A stretch of DNA of 21,245 bases from Isoetes engelmannii (Eukaryota; Streptophyta; Lycopodiopsida; Isoetales; Isoetaceae): the NCBI GenBank assembly GCA_011763485.2, contig JAANSK020270714.1, positions 1 through 21,245 on the forward strand. Reading direction: 5' to 3'. A program made the translations under genes and the position numbers. This document shows, piece by piece, positions 9,975-19,104 of this stretch; the first letter of the stretch is position 1, and every line of letters starts with the position of its first letter. A model generated the notes under the pieces. That model saw nothing but the letters and a program-made list of their open reading frames with translations, did not search any database and was not told where the DNA came from.

Positions 9975-10075
9975 TGACTGTACTCTCCTTATGGAGTCTA
10001 CAACTCATACTATGTATATTTTATCTTAATGAATAGAAAAAACAACCTTGCCCTCAAAAAAAAAAAAAAAAAAAA

Positions 10076-11300
10076 CCTCAATACAAGGTAATTATGCAAA
10101 AAAACCCTTATAAACCCCAAGATCCAACAACGAGTTTGTTGTTTTTTTAACTGACAGTTCACTGACAGATTTTTTAAGTCACTTTGAACTCAATTTTCAG
10201 CATCATAACATGAAAAGGCAAATCCTACCCAAGGCTCTGACTCAATGGTATGACTGACGACTTGCGTCTCCAGAGTGCAATGCAGACATAATTCATGGCA
10301 ATGGATTTTACTGGCATAAAACATGTCCATTGGGTTGTCCACTCCATCCACCCCTCCTGTGCATACTTTGCAGATAGGCTGATAAGCTTTGGGGCTTGAT
10401 CGTAGCCTGCCGCCAGATAATCCTTGCGATAGCAGGCGAGATAGAGGGCGATCACTGCCCGTATACGACTTGAACCCCATTGAAGGAGGCTGCACCTCTC
10501 AATCGGGCCCATACCAAGAGCCACATGCAGTGCATAATGGTATTAGGCCTAGCGCATAGCGTTCCCCAGTAGGCTTTACACATTAGAGGTATCAACCGCT
10601 ATGGGACAAGGTCATCCTTATGAGTCGGTCTGGCCCCTCCATCCACAACACAGGCGGGCTCTTATGCACAGGCCGCATTTAGTTGGGAACTAATGAGGCC
10701 TAAAACTAGGATCATACTACTAATCAGGCTTGGGTTTCTAACTCCATACTTCCCATTACACAAGAGGTGCAAACAGAGTTACCATCCATCCTAATATAAC
10801 AGAATGAATCAAACAACAGAAATAACATATCTAATCTAACTAATCTAATCAATATGATTAGGGTTCGTTCCTTAGTCCAGGTTACCAGGATCGATTCTTG
10901 GGTTCTAAAAATCGCCTAGGACTAAGAACAAATACTAATCCAGCCTAATAAGAGCTATGAAGCTTGCATTGACTAACATAATCGACACTAATGGGATCCT
11001 TGACTGCCTCCAATGCCTTGGACCCCGTTGATGCCGCTGAAACTGATGCAAACGGATGAAGATCTTGGAACCGTCTGGACAGTGAGCTTCCTTATTGCTG
11101 CAAAGCTAGATTATACCTGCCATTGCTCCAAACACTCCTCTGGTCGCCCATGGTCATCACTAGAATCCTGATGGTGACTGTTGGAGCTCCTGTTGATGGC
11201 GACCCTGGCTACTGCTGGCGTTGATCTCTAAAAGAGGACGTTTTAGGGTTTTCTCCCTTTTATAAAGGGGGTACCTTTAATGTACACCCTTCTAGGGTTT
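10076..11300 (-). other. No supported gene; possible LTR-like promoter region on the minus strand
   Basis: On the minus strand a strong TATA box lies at 11258-11264. About 1 kb downstream, near 10230-10250, the minus strand reads TTGAGTCAGAGCCTTGGG, a partial match to the TGGTATCAGAGCC primer site of retrotransposons. TATA, a leader without coding content and a primer-like site would fit an LTR, but TG/CA ends and a second copy are not seen. Overlapping minus frames (10190-10524) show no known domain. Low-confidence fossil candidate. Confidence 0.25.
11258..11264 (-). promoter_or_regulatory. TATA box (minus strand)
   Basis: The minus strand reads CTTTATAAAAGGG, a strong plant TATA context and part of the palindrome CCCTTTTATAAAGGG. 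It is followed by a leader with CCCTAAAACG. No coding exon could be attached to it, so what it drives is unknown. Confidence 0.4.
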
Positions 11301-11536
11301 GATGGGGATAGGTCAAGGCCTAGGATCATGCCATGTGGCGGTTAGCATAATATGTTGGCATATTGCCATATGCGCAATATATTGGAGTCTAGGGGTGCAC
11401 CACCCCATGTGATATCTTATACCGTCTACCAGGTACATGTCGTACATACGGCATGTACAAGTGATGTGGCCAGTATAATAAAGGTATTTATACCATATAT
11501 TATCCTGGAACGTCACAATATTTTCAGACTTTTTTG
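11301..11536. other. No gene; contains a GTACATG...CATGTAC inverted repeat
   Basis: Nothing coding is supported here. At about 11430-11458 an imperfect hairpin is formed by GTACATG and CATGTAC around a 12-base loop. The sequence may be the upstream part of the putative minus-strand promoter at 11258, or unrelated spacer. Confidence 0.3.
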
Positions 11537-12205
11537 GTGGTATTTCCGGCCATCCGTTATTAGCCAAGTGGTATTTTTGGCCAAAAAGAGTGGTATTTCC
11601 GGCCCAAAAAGTGGTATTTCCGGCCAAAAAGTGATATTTTTGCCCAAAACCCAAGCGCGAAACTGTGCGGTGGAGCTGAGATGTTTGGTCGAATCGTTCT
11701 TGCATATCCATGGACGGCTTGAAGCACTTTAAAAGCCTTAATAATCAGGTTATATGCCTCTTTAGGGTGAGAGCATGTTAGGGTGTGCCAAAAACAGTAC
11801 CTAAAAGGTAGTTTTCGAGTACTTTTTTTTGCAGCTACCTAATTGATATTAAAAGTACCTAAATCAAAGCTAATGGAAAATATTTTTGCTTCATGATTGA
11901 GAGTAATAGATGGATGATGCCTTAGAGAACTTTTCATATCACCCATTATCATGATCATGAAGCAATATCGCCATATGTGAGTACCCAGTGGATACTTTAG
12001 GTAGGTGCCAAAAGTGGTACACCCTAACATGCTTTAACCCTTTAACACTGATTTTGTGAAGGGAGGAAGCGATTTGAGCTCAGATAGAGCAGGATCGATC
12101 CAAAAATGCACCAAAAAATTGGTTCTGGGCTTGAAACTATGAAGTGTACAGTGGCTGATATTGGGTGGCCAGAAATACCACAAAAAAAAGATTCAAAAAT
12201 ACCAC
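11537..12205. mobile_element. Inverted-arm element built from GTGGTATTTCCGGCC-type units
   Basis: The left arm holds five related 15-base units: 11537-11551, 11568-11582, 11590-11604, 11611-11625 and 11631-11645. Their consensus is GTGGTATTTCCGGCC or GTGGTATTTTTGGCC. The right arm holds the reverse complement at 12167-12181 (GGCCAGAAATACCAC) and a partial unit at 12194-12205. Repeated units in opposed arms are typical of foldback-type or other non-autonomous DNA transposons. No transposase lies between them. Outer boundaries and target duplication were not resolved. Confidence 0.5.
11765..12040. mobile_element. MITE, 276 bp, GCATGTTAGGGTGT terminal repeats (copy 1)
   Basis: The ends are inverted repeats. 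The left reads GGGTGAGAGCATGTTAGGGT and the complement of the right reads GGGTTAAAGCATGTTAGGGT, continuing with GTGCC against GTACC. TTTA flanks both sides (11761-11764 and 12041-12044), a likely target duplication. AGTACC motifs recur next to both ends. There is no coding capacity. A second copy lies at 18298-19099. The superfamily is uncertain: 4-5 bp A/T target duplications with GGG ends do not settle it. Confidence 0.8.
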
Positions 12206-13472
12206 ATCCCGGACTCTATATACGGTTGTCCGGTCGTCAGAGGAAACGTGGCCACTAGAGGATCCCATGAAAGCAGAACCAAACTGGCAAACATGGATCC
12301 AACTGGGGATTCTGAATACGAGATGCAAAACCAAAGAAGGAAGAGGCACGTTCTGCAACCCTAAGAAAGTATATGTTTGGCATATCTTATTATGACAAGA
12401 AGCTACTCATGGCAAGCTCTGAAGTGTCGATATAACAAACAGAGGAAATTAATTCTCTAGTGGGGAAGGCGACACAAAGTTCCACGAGAGGAAAAATAGA
12501 ACAAAACCAACATCTACAATATACCAAAGACGTGGCAAAGGCCTTGGGCCTTTTCCCACATGGACCTTTGGGCCTTTGGGCCAAAGGGGGATCATCGGCC
12601 TTTTGGCCTTTGGTCCAAAGGGGAATACGGTCCTTTAGGACAAAGGGTGTGCAAGTTATATAGTTGCTCGGGGGAGAGCTCAAGGACAGTGGTGTTTTGG
12701 CTGTGCGCTCGTGGTTGGGTGGAGAGATAGCTTGCCATGTCACGTGTTCATTTCAACATCAATGCCTCCAGACCAAAAAATTGGTAAATGAGATGAACGA
12801 CGCATAGGAAGTCATTATGGCATGAGCTAAAGACTTGCAAATTCGTTAAAGGTTAAAACGGTCCAAAATCGACAGCCGCCGGATAACTGAACAACTAACT
12901 AAAAGGCCCAGAATTGGTAGCAAGCAAACAACCAGAATGTCTAAAGAGGTGCAACCGCTGTCGGGAGACACACAAGCAATCTAAGGAGGAGTGGATCGAG
13001 AACGTCTAATAGGAACAAAGGAGAGCGGAATGGATTTAGATACTTTAGAGGGACCACGTCAACTAGCCGCAAAAAGTAGATTTATCTACTTATCTCAAAA
13101 TGCAGATAAACCATACAAGAGCACAAACATATGCTTTCGAAAGATATAAGTGTCAATCTCTAACACACATTTTGAGTCACTTTATTCCATTTGGAAATAT
13201 AATCTGAAGGCATTTCTATCTGACATGCAGAAAATGTAATTTGTTCAGAATAGTTGAGACTATTTTGAGAGAAGGACGATTGCTCCCAGCTATGGTGAAA
13301 ATCTGTGAGCACTATGTAGCCAAAAAGCTTGATAGAATAAATATCCGGGCCATATTCTTTCTTTGTTATGAAATAAAACTCTTCAAAGCTCAATTGTTTG
13401 AGGAAGAATGGCTATGGTGAGATTCGAAAATGTCGACTATGGCTTTTTTCCTCTAGAAAAGTTAAGGCTTAC
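12206..13472. other. No supported gene; contains three short palindromes
   Basis: Short frames on both strands show no known domain. The notable content is the palindrome cluster at 12573-12646, listed separately. Sequence from 12760 to 13140 looks like neutral spacer. Confidence 0.4.
12573..12646. repeat. Three 15-bp CCTTTGGNCCAAAGG palindromes in a row
   Basis: CCTTTGGGCCAAAGG (12573-12587), CCTTTGGTCCAAAGG (12607-12621) and the decayed CCTTTAGGACAAAGG (12632-12646) lie 34 and 25 bases apart. Half-sites such as GGCCTTTTGG surround them. They could be binding sites for a dimeric protein or a satellite-like remnant. No adjacent gene explains them. Confidence 0.7.
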
Positions 13473-13532
13473 CAATTTCTCTATGGCGAGCTTCATCTGC
13501 TTCCGCTCCAATGAATCGAGATGCAGTAGTCT
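13473..13532 (-). CDS. Candidate isolated 60-nt exon (hypothetical)
   Basis: On the minus strand a pyrimidine-rich ATAATTTCAG acceptor precedes a 60-base segment that ends in a GTAAGC donor. It is open in frame 1 and reads RLLHLDSLERKQMKLAIEKL, a hydrophilic helix-like peptide. About 205 bases upstream (near 13733-13739) another donor context, GGGAGGTAAGA, follows a leader-like sequence. No following exon could be identified, and no family is recognised. It could be a small exon of an unseen gene, a pseudoexon or chance. Confidence 0.2.
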
Positions 13533-14759
13533 CTGAAATTATAGAAAATCAAGGGGTTTGTTGCTCTCTCCTCTTGTCATCATCTTCTGTAAACCCCTTG
13601 CCGATTTTAACATCCACTTCCATCCAGATTTGTCTGAGAATCTTCATCATTACAAATCAAAGCTTCACATCCTTGAAAATGGCAGTTCTTTGCTTAAAAG
13701 ATGACCTTAAAATCCTTGCAAACTCAAATCTTACCTCCCGAGTCTGAAGAAATAGGAAAATAGAGGATGTATGCCGTCAAGAAGAGCAAAGAAACAAAAA
13801 ATTAGAGGGAGGAAAAGGGCTTAGCGACGCTGCTCCATGTATTTTGGAACAGATTATGGGTTATAAAATAAGCATAATTCTATAGTAATATTAACCATTT
13901 GTTCTTTACTAAAACTTTAGTCAGGGGGTCTTGTCACATTCGCAATATACTTTCATCGGTAAAAGATATATCTAAGGTTTGCAGACACTCCTCCTCTCTT
14001 GCATGCCTCCCTCTTCCTTTACTGTAATATACATCAGAATATACATCTCTTTGTGGCCTTTGGATCTGTGGTGTCAAACATCCTTCTTGCTTCTTCTTCA
14101 TCTATCGTTGTCGTAGGTTGAGTTTTCTTTGTTTCCATTCTATCCATGTCTCACCAGTGGACTGGAAGGCATTTCATAGAAGGCTCTTTACTTGTCACGT
14201 GATAACACATGATCCTCCAAACTGCCTCCGTTGCTGACAAATATCATGCATTGATATAATTATTAATGTCGTTAAGCTTCTGACCAGGCACATTGACGGT
14301 ACTCTATCTTGTCGAACTCCTTATAATTGTAGGTATACAAATGCATGAAGATACGTACTGTTACAGACACATCAACATTTATGTGGCAGTCTAACTGTGA
14401 CAATAAAAATGCTTTATAATGCAGCACATTAAGATCATTAACACTTGAGCACTTGTACTGAAAATATCCTTTAGGGTAAACATAGTTTCTGTTGTTCAAA
14501 GTCTTTAGATAATTCCAACAACACTTCCTATTTTTTTTTACATCTAGAGGAATGGTGGTTATTATGAGCCCACCTGGCTGTAATGTTATGATTGAACACC
14601 AGACAACAGACACAATGGTGATGTGGAGGTGAGGCCTTGCTCAGCATGGCTATTGCGGGGTCCTTTTCATTTGGCATGTGAGGAGAGCCCGGATTAAGTG
14701 TTTGCATAAGAAATGTTAAGAACAAAGTACGATATGTTCAAGGAACTTTGGTACATTAT
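13533..14759. other. No supported gene
   Basis: Only short uninformative frames occur (for example 13511-13747 plus and 14272-14725 minus). The AT content is high and no domain, RNA gene or clear repeat is visible. The end, from about 14700, may be the decayed upstream part of the SWIM-type pseudogene. Confidence 0.4.
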
Positions 14760-15748
14760 GTACAGGACAAGCTCCTCTTGTTGACAATGAGTATGGTGAA
14801 GGGTACAGAGAAGCTGTAAGGAAAGTGGCAACTAGGAAATTGGATGAGTTGGTGAGGAAGTATCCTCAATATCCTAAGTTGGTAGTCTACATGAGTAAGG
14901 AGTGGACCAAGAACATTTGTCAATGGGTATTGGCTACAAGGATGTACCCTCACTCTAACCAAGAGACCAATGCTGCCAGAGAGGCATGGCATTGTGCATT
15001 GAGAAGGCACTTGGGCATTTGCAAATGTGCACTTCGAGGTAGGAGAATTGATTGGCTGCTCTACATACTAACCAACAACATGGAGGGACACACATGGCAT
15101 ACATCAGGTACAATTTCATGTCTCTAACTTGGACTTTGGATTCCATGGCTCTAGTTAACTTGGATTTTGTCTTTACACATCCGGTCTACTAGGTCCATGA
15201 AGGAAGCAAGATTTGTAATCAACAGATCCCAGGAAGAAATAATAGAGTGTGCCATACGCAGTGCAAGAAACATTGAGATGATGAGCAGGTCGCATCCACC
15301 AACCTTGAGGAAGGTGAGGCAGAAGTGCAAAGTGAGCGCACTCTAGGCCAAGGTTCCTACTTTGTGAATGGGGCATTCAAGAATTAGGCATGCTGTGGCT
15401 GTCCTTGGGGAGCCAAGGGGAACTTATGTAAACGCCAGGTCAAGGTGATGCAAATGATTGGTAACTACAGAGACCAAGATCTTCTACAGGTGCTAGGGAC
15501 CCGATCTGGCATGGACCACTTGAGCCCTTGAAGGGGTTTTCCATAGTGAAGATGTGCCTGAGGATTCAGAAAGAATGGATGATGTTGGTGGTACAAGGAC
15601 CAACATAACAAGTATCCCTACCTTAGCAATTGAAGAGAAGTGCGGCAATATTTTGGTCAGGCTAAAGCCTATGATCGAGATTGGGAAGAGGCAAATAAAG
15701 GAAACAAAGAAGAGTTGGAAGCAAGTTGAGATGGAGGGATTATTATAA
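14760..15748 (+). pseudogene. MULE-like transposase C-terminus with SWIM zinc finger, decayed
   Basis: The plus frame from about 14780 to 15110 reads in part YPKLVVYMSKEWTKNICQWV and then TNAAREAWHCALRR...RGRRIDWLLYIL. This follows the pattern of MULE/FAR1-like transposases after the DDE core (T-N, W-H-x-L, R-R-x-D-x-L). Downstream, RFVINRSQEEIIECAIRSAR and the surroundings near 15350-15400 (CEWGIQ in one frame, RHAVAVL in another) look like a frameshifted SWIM finger, CxCx(n)CxH. A possible intron runs from the donor at about 15109 to the acceptor at about 15191, but the joined phase does not match. Stops and frameshifts make it a pseudogene. It ends in a charged tail stopping near 15748. 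No terminal inverted repeats were found. The family assignment is by pattern only. Confidence 0.5.
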
Positions 15749-15778
15749 GTATGCTACTTTGGACCATGTTCATTGGTC

Positions 15779-15880
15779 TATGTTTCAATTAGCTTTAAAA
15801 ACTTTTGATTTTTATATGTTTCAATTAGCTTTGAAAACTCCTCATTACTTATATGTTTCAATTAGCTTATGAAAACTTTT
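15779..15880 (+). repeat. Three tandem copies of a 36-37-bp unit
   Basis: TATGTTTCAATTAGCTTTGA-like units begin at 15779, 15815 and 15852, just after the end of the SWIM-type pseudogene. They could be a decayed 3' UTR minisatellite or transposon subterminal repeat. Confidence 0.8.
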
Positions 15881-16139
15881 GTGTAGTTCATTGGCCTATG
15901 TAATTTGGCCTAGTCATATAGCTGAAATTTGGAATGAAAATGTTTGGGACGATGGTTAACTCATGATTTAAGGCAAAACCATTGAATACATGGCCTTGAC
16001 ACAATGGCATAGATGGGGGATTCTGGGGGGTGGTAGCACACGAAATAACTCGCGTGATCCCGGAGAAGGGGATCCCGGGGTGTATATATTATTTATTCCT
16101 TATTCCTTATTTATTCCTTATTTTCATGGTTCCTTATCA
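15881..16139. other. No supported gene; GC-rich palindromic patch and TTATTCC repeat
   Basis: Around 16050-16080 lies GATCCCGGAGAAGGGGATCC. At 16090-16125 TTATTCCTTA repeats three times. Nothing coding is recognised ahead of the gene-like frame that starts about 16140. Confidence 0.3.
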
Positions 16140-16960
16140 ATGGTTGTCAATGTCGGGACCGTTGAGATTAGCTTACAATGGTCTCCACAATGGTTATTAC
16201 ATCGGATATTTCAAATGGCCTACATATACGTGTTGTGTTAGTTCACTTGAAGGTAAGTGGAGATGGTGAGGACTCGACAACAGCTTCTTGAGGGCATTCA
16301 TATTAATGTGCACACTCTTGAGGATGTTCTAGTCGACTTGAATGAACTTCAGGAGGAGGTCGGTTTCCATCTTGCCGAGGAGGGTAGCATCCGCACATTC
16401 ACAAGTAAGTATTCGGTCTTTTTCCTTCAGATTCATGGTTTGACTCCTCCTGTCCAATTGTCTTCTTGCACAATGATAAAGAAGTTGTGAAGAATGGGGA
16501 GTTTAGAGCGCTCCCCCCCCCCTCCCTTCCCGCGCGCATCCCCCCGAAAATCTGGAATGATGAAGATTTGCCAACAGATGGAGAAATGCTAGCATGGCTG
16601 AAGAGGTGCATTATCTAAGTCAAGACTTTGAAAAAGCTATTGGCTATGGACATGGACATGGCGTGGGTAGGCAACAACCTGACCCTGTTTTGAGGAAATG
16701 TTTGCTTCACGTAGGTTGGAGAGGCATCTCCTAATCAGGGCTTTGCTCCAGGATCGACCATACCTATGCGGAACCCTCGACGATCTATTGTATATGAATG
16801 TGCCAGATGCCATTGTTGAGAATGTCCAGGCAGAAACTATGACAACAGTGATCGAACTTGATTCAGATTTCAGAGGTTTATTACCATTGAAGTACCATTG
16901 GGTTATATTACCATTGACATCTAGTACCATTGAATATAAAAATGGGGACCTTTTAAGTTA
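16140..16960 (+). pseudogene. Unrecognised gene remnant, several gene-like blocks
   Basis: Three blocks look protein-coding. Block 1 (about 16140-16252) reads LRLAYNGLHNGYYIGYFKWP and ends at a perfect GAAG/GTAAGT donor. Block 2 (16257-16404) has LEDVLVDLNELQEEVGFHLA. If the 26-base GT...AG segment 16405-16430 is removed, its frame continues without a stop to 16619, through SSCPIVFLHNDKEVVKNGEF, a proline run coded by a C-tract, and LPTDGEMLAWLKRC. Block 3 (about 16698-16960) reads LLQDRPYLCGTLDDLLYMNV in another frame. No family is recognised. The blocks follow the SWIM-type pseudogene on the same strand and converge on the Ulp1-like gene, so they might all belong to one large transposon, but this is inference. 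Confidence 0.35.
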
Positions 16961-17298
16961 AATTGCATAAATATATTGTGTGATCCCAAAGGATGCAATC
17001 TCATGAAATCTTCATATAATATGCTTAAAATATATCTTTCATTTAATAAGCCAGACTATTGAAAATAATATGCCAGAACTTTAAAATACTGAATTCAAAC
17101 ATTCAATTTGATATACTGAATATGACCAACAAGATCAACTGAGTTCAAACCAATTTGAAAATTGGAATTCCAACCATTTAATCTGACTTCACTCTAAATA
17201 CTTCATGGTCAGAACTCGGATTTCATATTACCTCAGATTACAACAGTCATATCATACATGCCAAAAATTTGTTTTAGTATCTTACCACATTCAAGTGA
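16961..17298. other. AT-rich spacer between convergent gene remnants
   Basis: No frame or repeat of note. The short motif ACCATTG recurs four times just before it (16882-16934). It probably holds the 3' flanks of both convergent remnants. Confidence 0.4.
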
Positions 17299-18202
17299 TC
17301 ATAGTTTCATATACATAAAATTACAATCAGAAAGGACAGACTTCAAGGCCCATGCTTCATCAAACGGGTGGGGTCTGGTATCACCTTTCACACCCTCTGG
17401 TAAGTAAAAGGTGGATCTGCCCATTGCCAAACATTTGTGGAGTTTCTGGAGCATAATCTCGAAGCTTGCCCGCATGCAATCCACCTCCTCTTTCTTTAAC
17501 CAGTTACAAGTACTGACCATTTGCAATGAAACATAAGAAACATGACATTAAGAAGCACTCACATTGTCCTTCTTGATGTTTATCACTTTCACAAAGTTCT
17601 TCATAAAATTAATGATAGACATACCACAATCCAAATTATTGTGCAGTTGAGGAGTTTCCAATGAAATACATGGTGCATTATGCAATGCACTTGTCTCATG
17701 CCTCCACTTCTTAACACATCAGCTAGAAACCTGCAAGGATCGAATAGAAGTCAGCAAAATTTAGAGTGGAAACTAAGAAAATAAGAAATACTTACAGTGT
17801 GATGCACTCTCTGGTTGGAGCATGCAAGGGATCATAGGAATCAAGGTGTAGAATGCAAGGGCAAGGTTTCCCAAGCTGAGTACAGGCTAAGCCATCAGTT
17901 ACCGGTATATAGAGGCTCCAATGGCCACTGTAGATTAGCCAATCCAAGAATAGTTAGCCATCAATAATATGAACCTAAAAAAAGAAAGTTCAGTGATTAC
18001 CCGACATTCACTGGAATAGAACTGTGATGTCTGGATCTTCCAATGTGCCTTACCAAAAGGGTTCCTGGGGATGGGCTTCCCAAATTGCTCATAAGCACCA
18101 CACAGACGGACCTTGCTCCCACTTAAGAACAACCCGAATGTAGCAAGGTGCAAGAAGACATGATATCACCTCTTCTGGATAAGAATTGAATGCAAAATTA
18201 CC
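17299..18202 (-). pseudogene. Ulp1/SENP-type (C48) cysteine protease domain, multi-exon, decayed
   Basis: Four exon-like blocks run right to left. Exon A (18202-18001) has YHVFLHLATFGLFLSGSKV. Exon B (17974-17796) has GHWSLYIP with the catalytic His, then CILHLDSYDP with the Asp. Exon C (17730-17563) has TPQLHNNLDCGMSIINFM with the Gln and the catalytic Cys in DCG. Exon D (17512-17299) has NWLKKEEVDCMRASFEIML and a stop. The H, D, Q, C order and spacing are those of Ulp1/SENP de-SUMOylating proteases. Introns appear short: 26 nt (A/B), 65 nt (B/C), 53 nt (C/D). Decay: TGA after LIQKR in exon A, TAA in the first part of exon B, a frameshift in exon C, and a phase mismatch at C/D. Plant transposons (MULE, CACTA) often carry such genes, so this may be transposon cargo rather than a host enzyme. 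Confidence 0.75.
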
Positions 18203-18297
18203 CTGTAGCAATAGAATTTAAAGATTATTTGTGCGGAATTGAATAAGTCAATGGTTAGTTATGAGGATTACAATTACAAGGATAACTCACAGTATAT

Positions 18298-19099
18298 GGG
18301 TAAAAGCATGTTAAGGTGTGCCTTAAAAAGTAGTATTTAGGAACCACAAAAGTACCCAAAAAGGTAGCCAAGCACTAGATACTGGGTACCTATCTAATAT
18401 CTCAATAAGAGATAAGTTTTAAACGAGTTGTATTTAGTTTGGCCTCTGATAGCACTATCTTTATCTTAACTTTGTATATATTTTTTTTGGGAAGGACGAA
18501 AGACATGTTTCATTACCACTCAACAAAAAAAAAATGCAAAGAGTTGAGGGGAAAGTTTTAAACCCAAAGGAAAAAATATCCCTTTGTGCAAGAGCACCTA
18601 TACATCTCAGCATGTCATCAAGTATGACTATCCTCTAACTCACCCCTAGTCGATGATCTCCTCTTTCTAGCTGACTTCTTGAAGGAAGCTGTCTTCTTAA
18701 GCGTAACTGTTCTCCAACCACCACCATGCTCCTCTATAGTATGAGGAACCTATAAACACGACAGATGAATCACATTTGGTGGTGAACGACACACAACCAG
18801 ATCAGAAGAAGGCCCAACAACCTCTACATCGCTTCTCGTAAGAATTAGAGAATGAACATAGGGAATAAGTGACATGGAACCGAAGAGACCTTAAATGAAG
18901 AGTACACAAGAGGAGATACTAAGATCGGAGGAGAACCCACTGAAGGAAAGACAGAAGAAGATGTACATTTAGGAGAAATAGTAACGGAAGTTGAATTGGT
19001 TTTAATGAAAAGAAAAATGAGAAAGTACTTAGTTCTAGAGTACCTGGTATAGGTACTTTTGCAGGTTCAAAAAATGGTACACCCTAACATGCTTTTACC
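18298..19099. mobile_element. MITE-family element, 802 bp (copy 2), with an internal insertion
   Basis: The left end reads GGGTAAAAGCATGTTAAGGT and the complement of the right end GGTAAAAGCATGTTAGGGT, the same terminal repeats as the 276-bp copy at 11765-12040. TATAT flanks both sides (18293-18297 and 19100-19104). Both copies share AGTACC-type subterminal motifs and a TACTGGGTACC block. The extra 500 bases include, near 18480-18600, a T-run followed by the complement of TAATGAAACATGTCTTTCGT, which looks like a LINE or SINE 3' tail inserted in minus orientation. The element lies inside the Ulp1-like gene, just upstream of a splice donor. Confidence 0.75.
18481..18960 (-). mobile_element. Possible minus-strand retroposon tail nested in the MITE copy
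   Basis: On the minus strand the segment ends TTTCGTCCTTCCCAAAAAAAA, with AATGAAAC shortly before, like a LINE/SINE 3' end with a short poly(A). It accounts for the size difference between this copy and the 276-bp one. Its 5' limit and target duplication were not found, and no reverse-transcriptase motif is visible. Confidence 0.3.
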
Positions 19100-19104
19100 T
19101 ATAT

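Larger units (their letters stand above)
9529..10075 (+). mobile_element. tRNA-Glu-headed SINE-like retroposon with internal tandem repeats
   Basis: A tRNA-Glu unit with A-box-like TAGTCTAGTTGG and B-box GGTTCAAGCC is followed by a body of nested tandem repeats and then TATATTTTATCTTAATGAAT and a 20-A tail at 10056-10075. The last segment resembles the 3' end of the LINE at 7908-7941 (TATATTCTTTTAATGCAATG), as expected if LINE machinery mobilised it. That similarity is by eye only. No clear target duplication was found at the two ends. The alternative is a diverged tRNA gene with an unrelated repeat beside it. Confidence 0.5.

Noticed and set aside
9603-10036. Repeated frames with KLSLYTREKVDL / TFSLVYKESL peptides on both strands
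   Set aside because: They are translations of the 45-bp and 178-bp tandem repeats, open by chance because the units are in phase.
10190-10524. Two overlapping 100-codon minus-strand frames
   Set aside because: No known motif. The two frames overlap in different phases in a moderately GC-rich repeat-like region.
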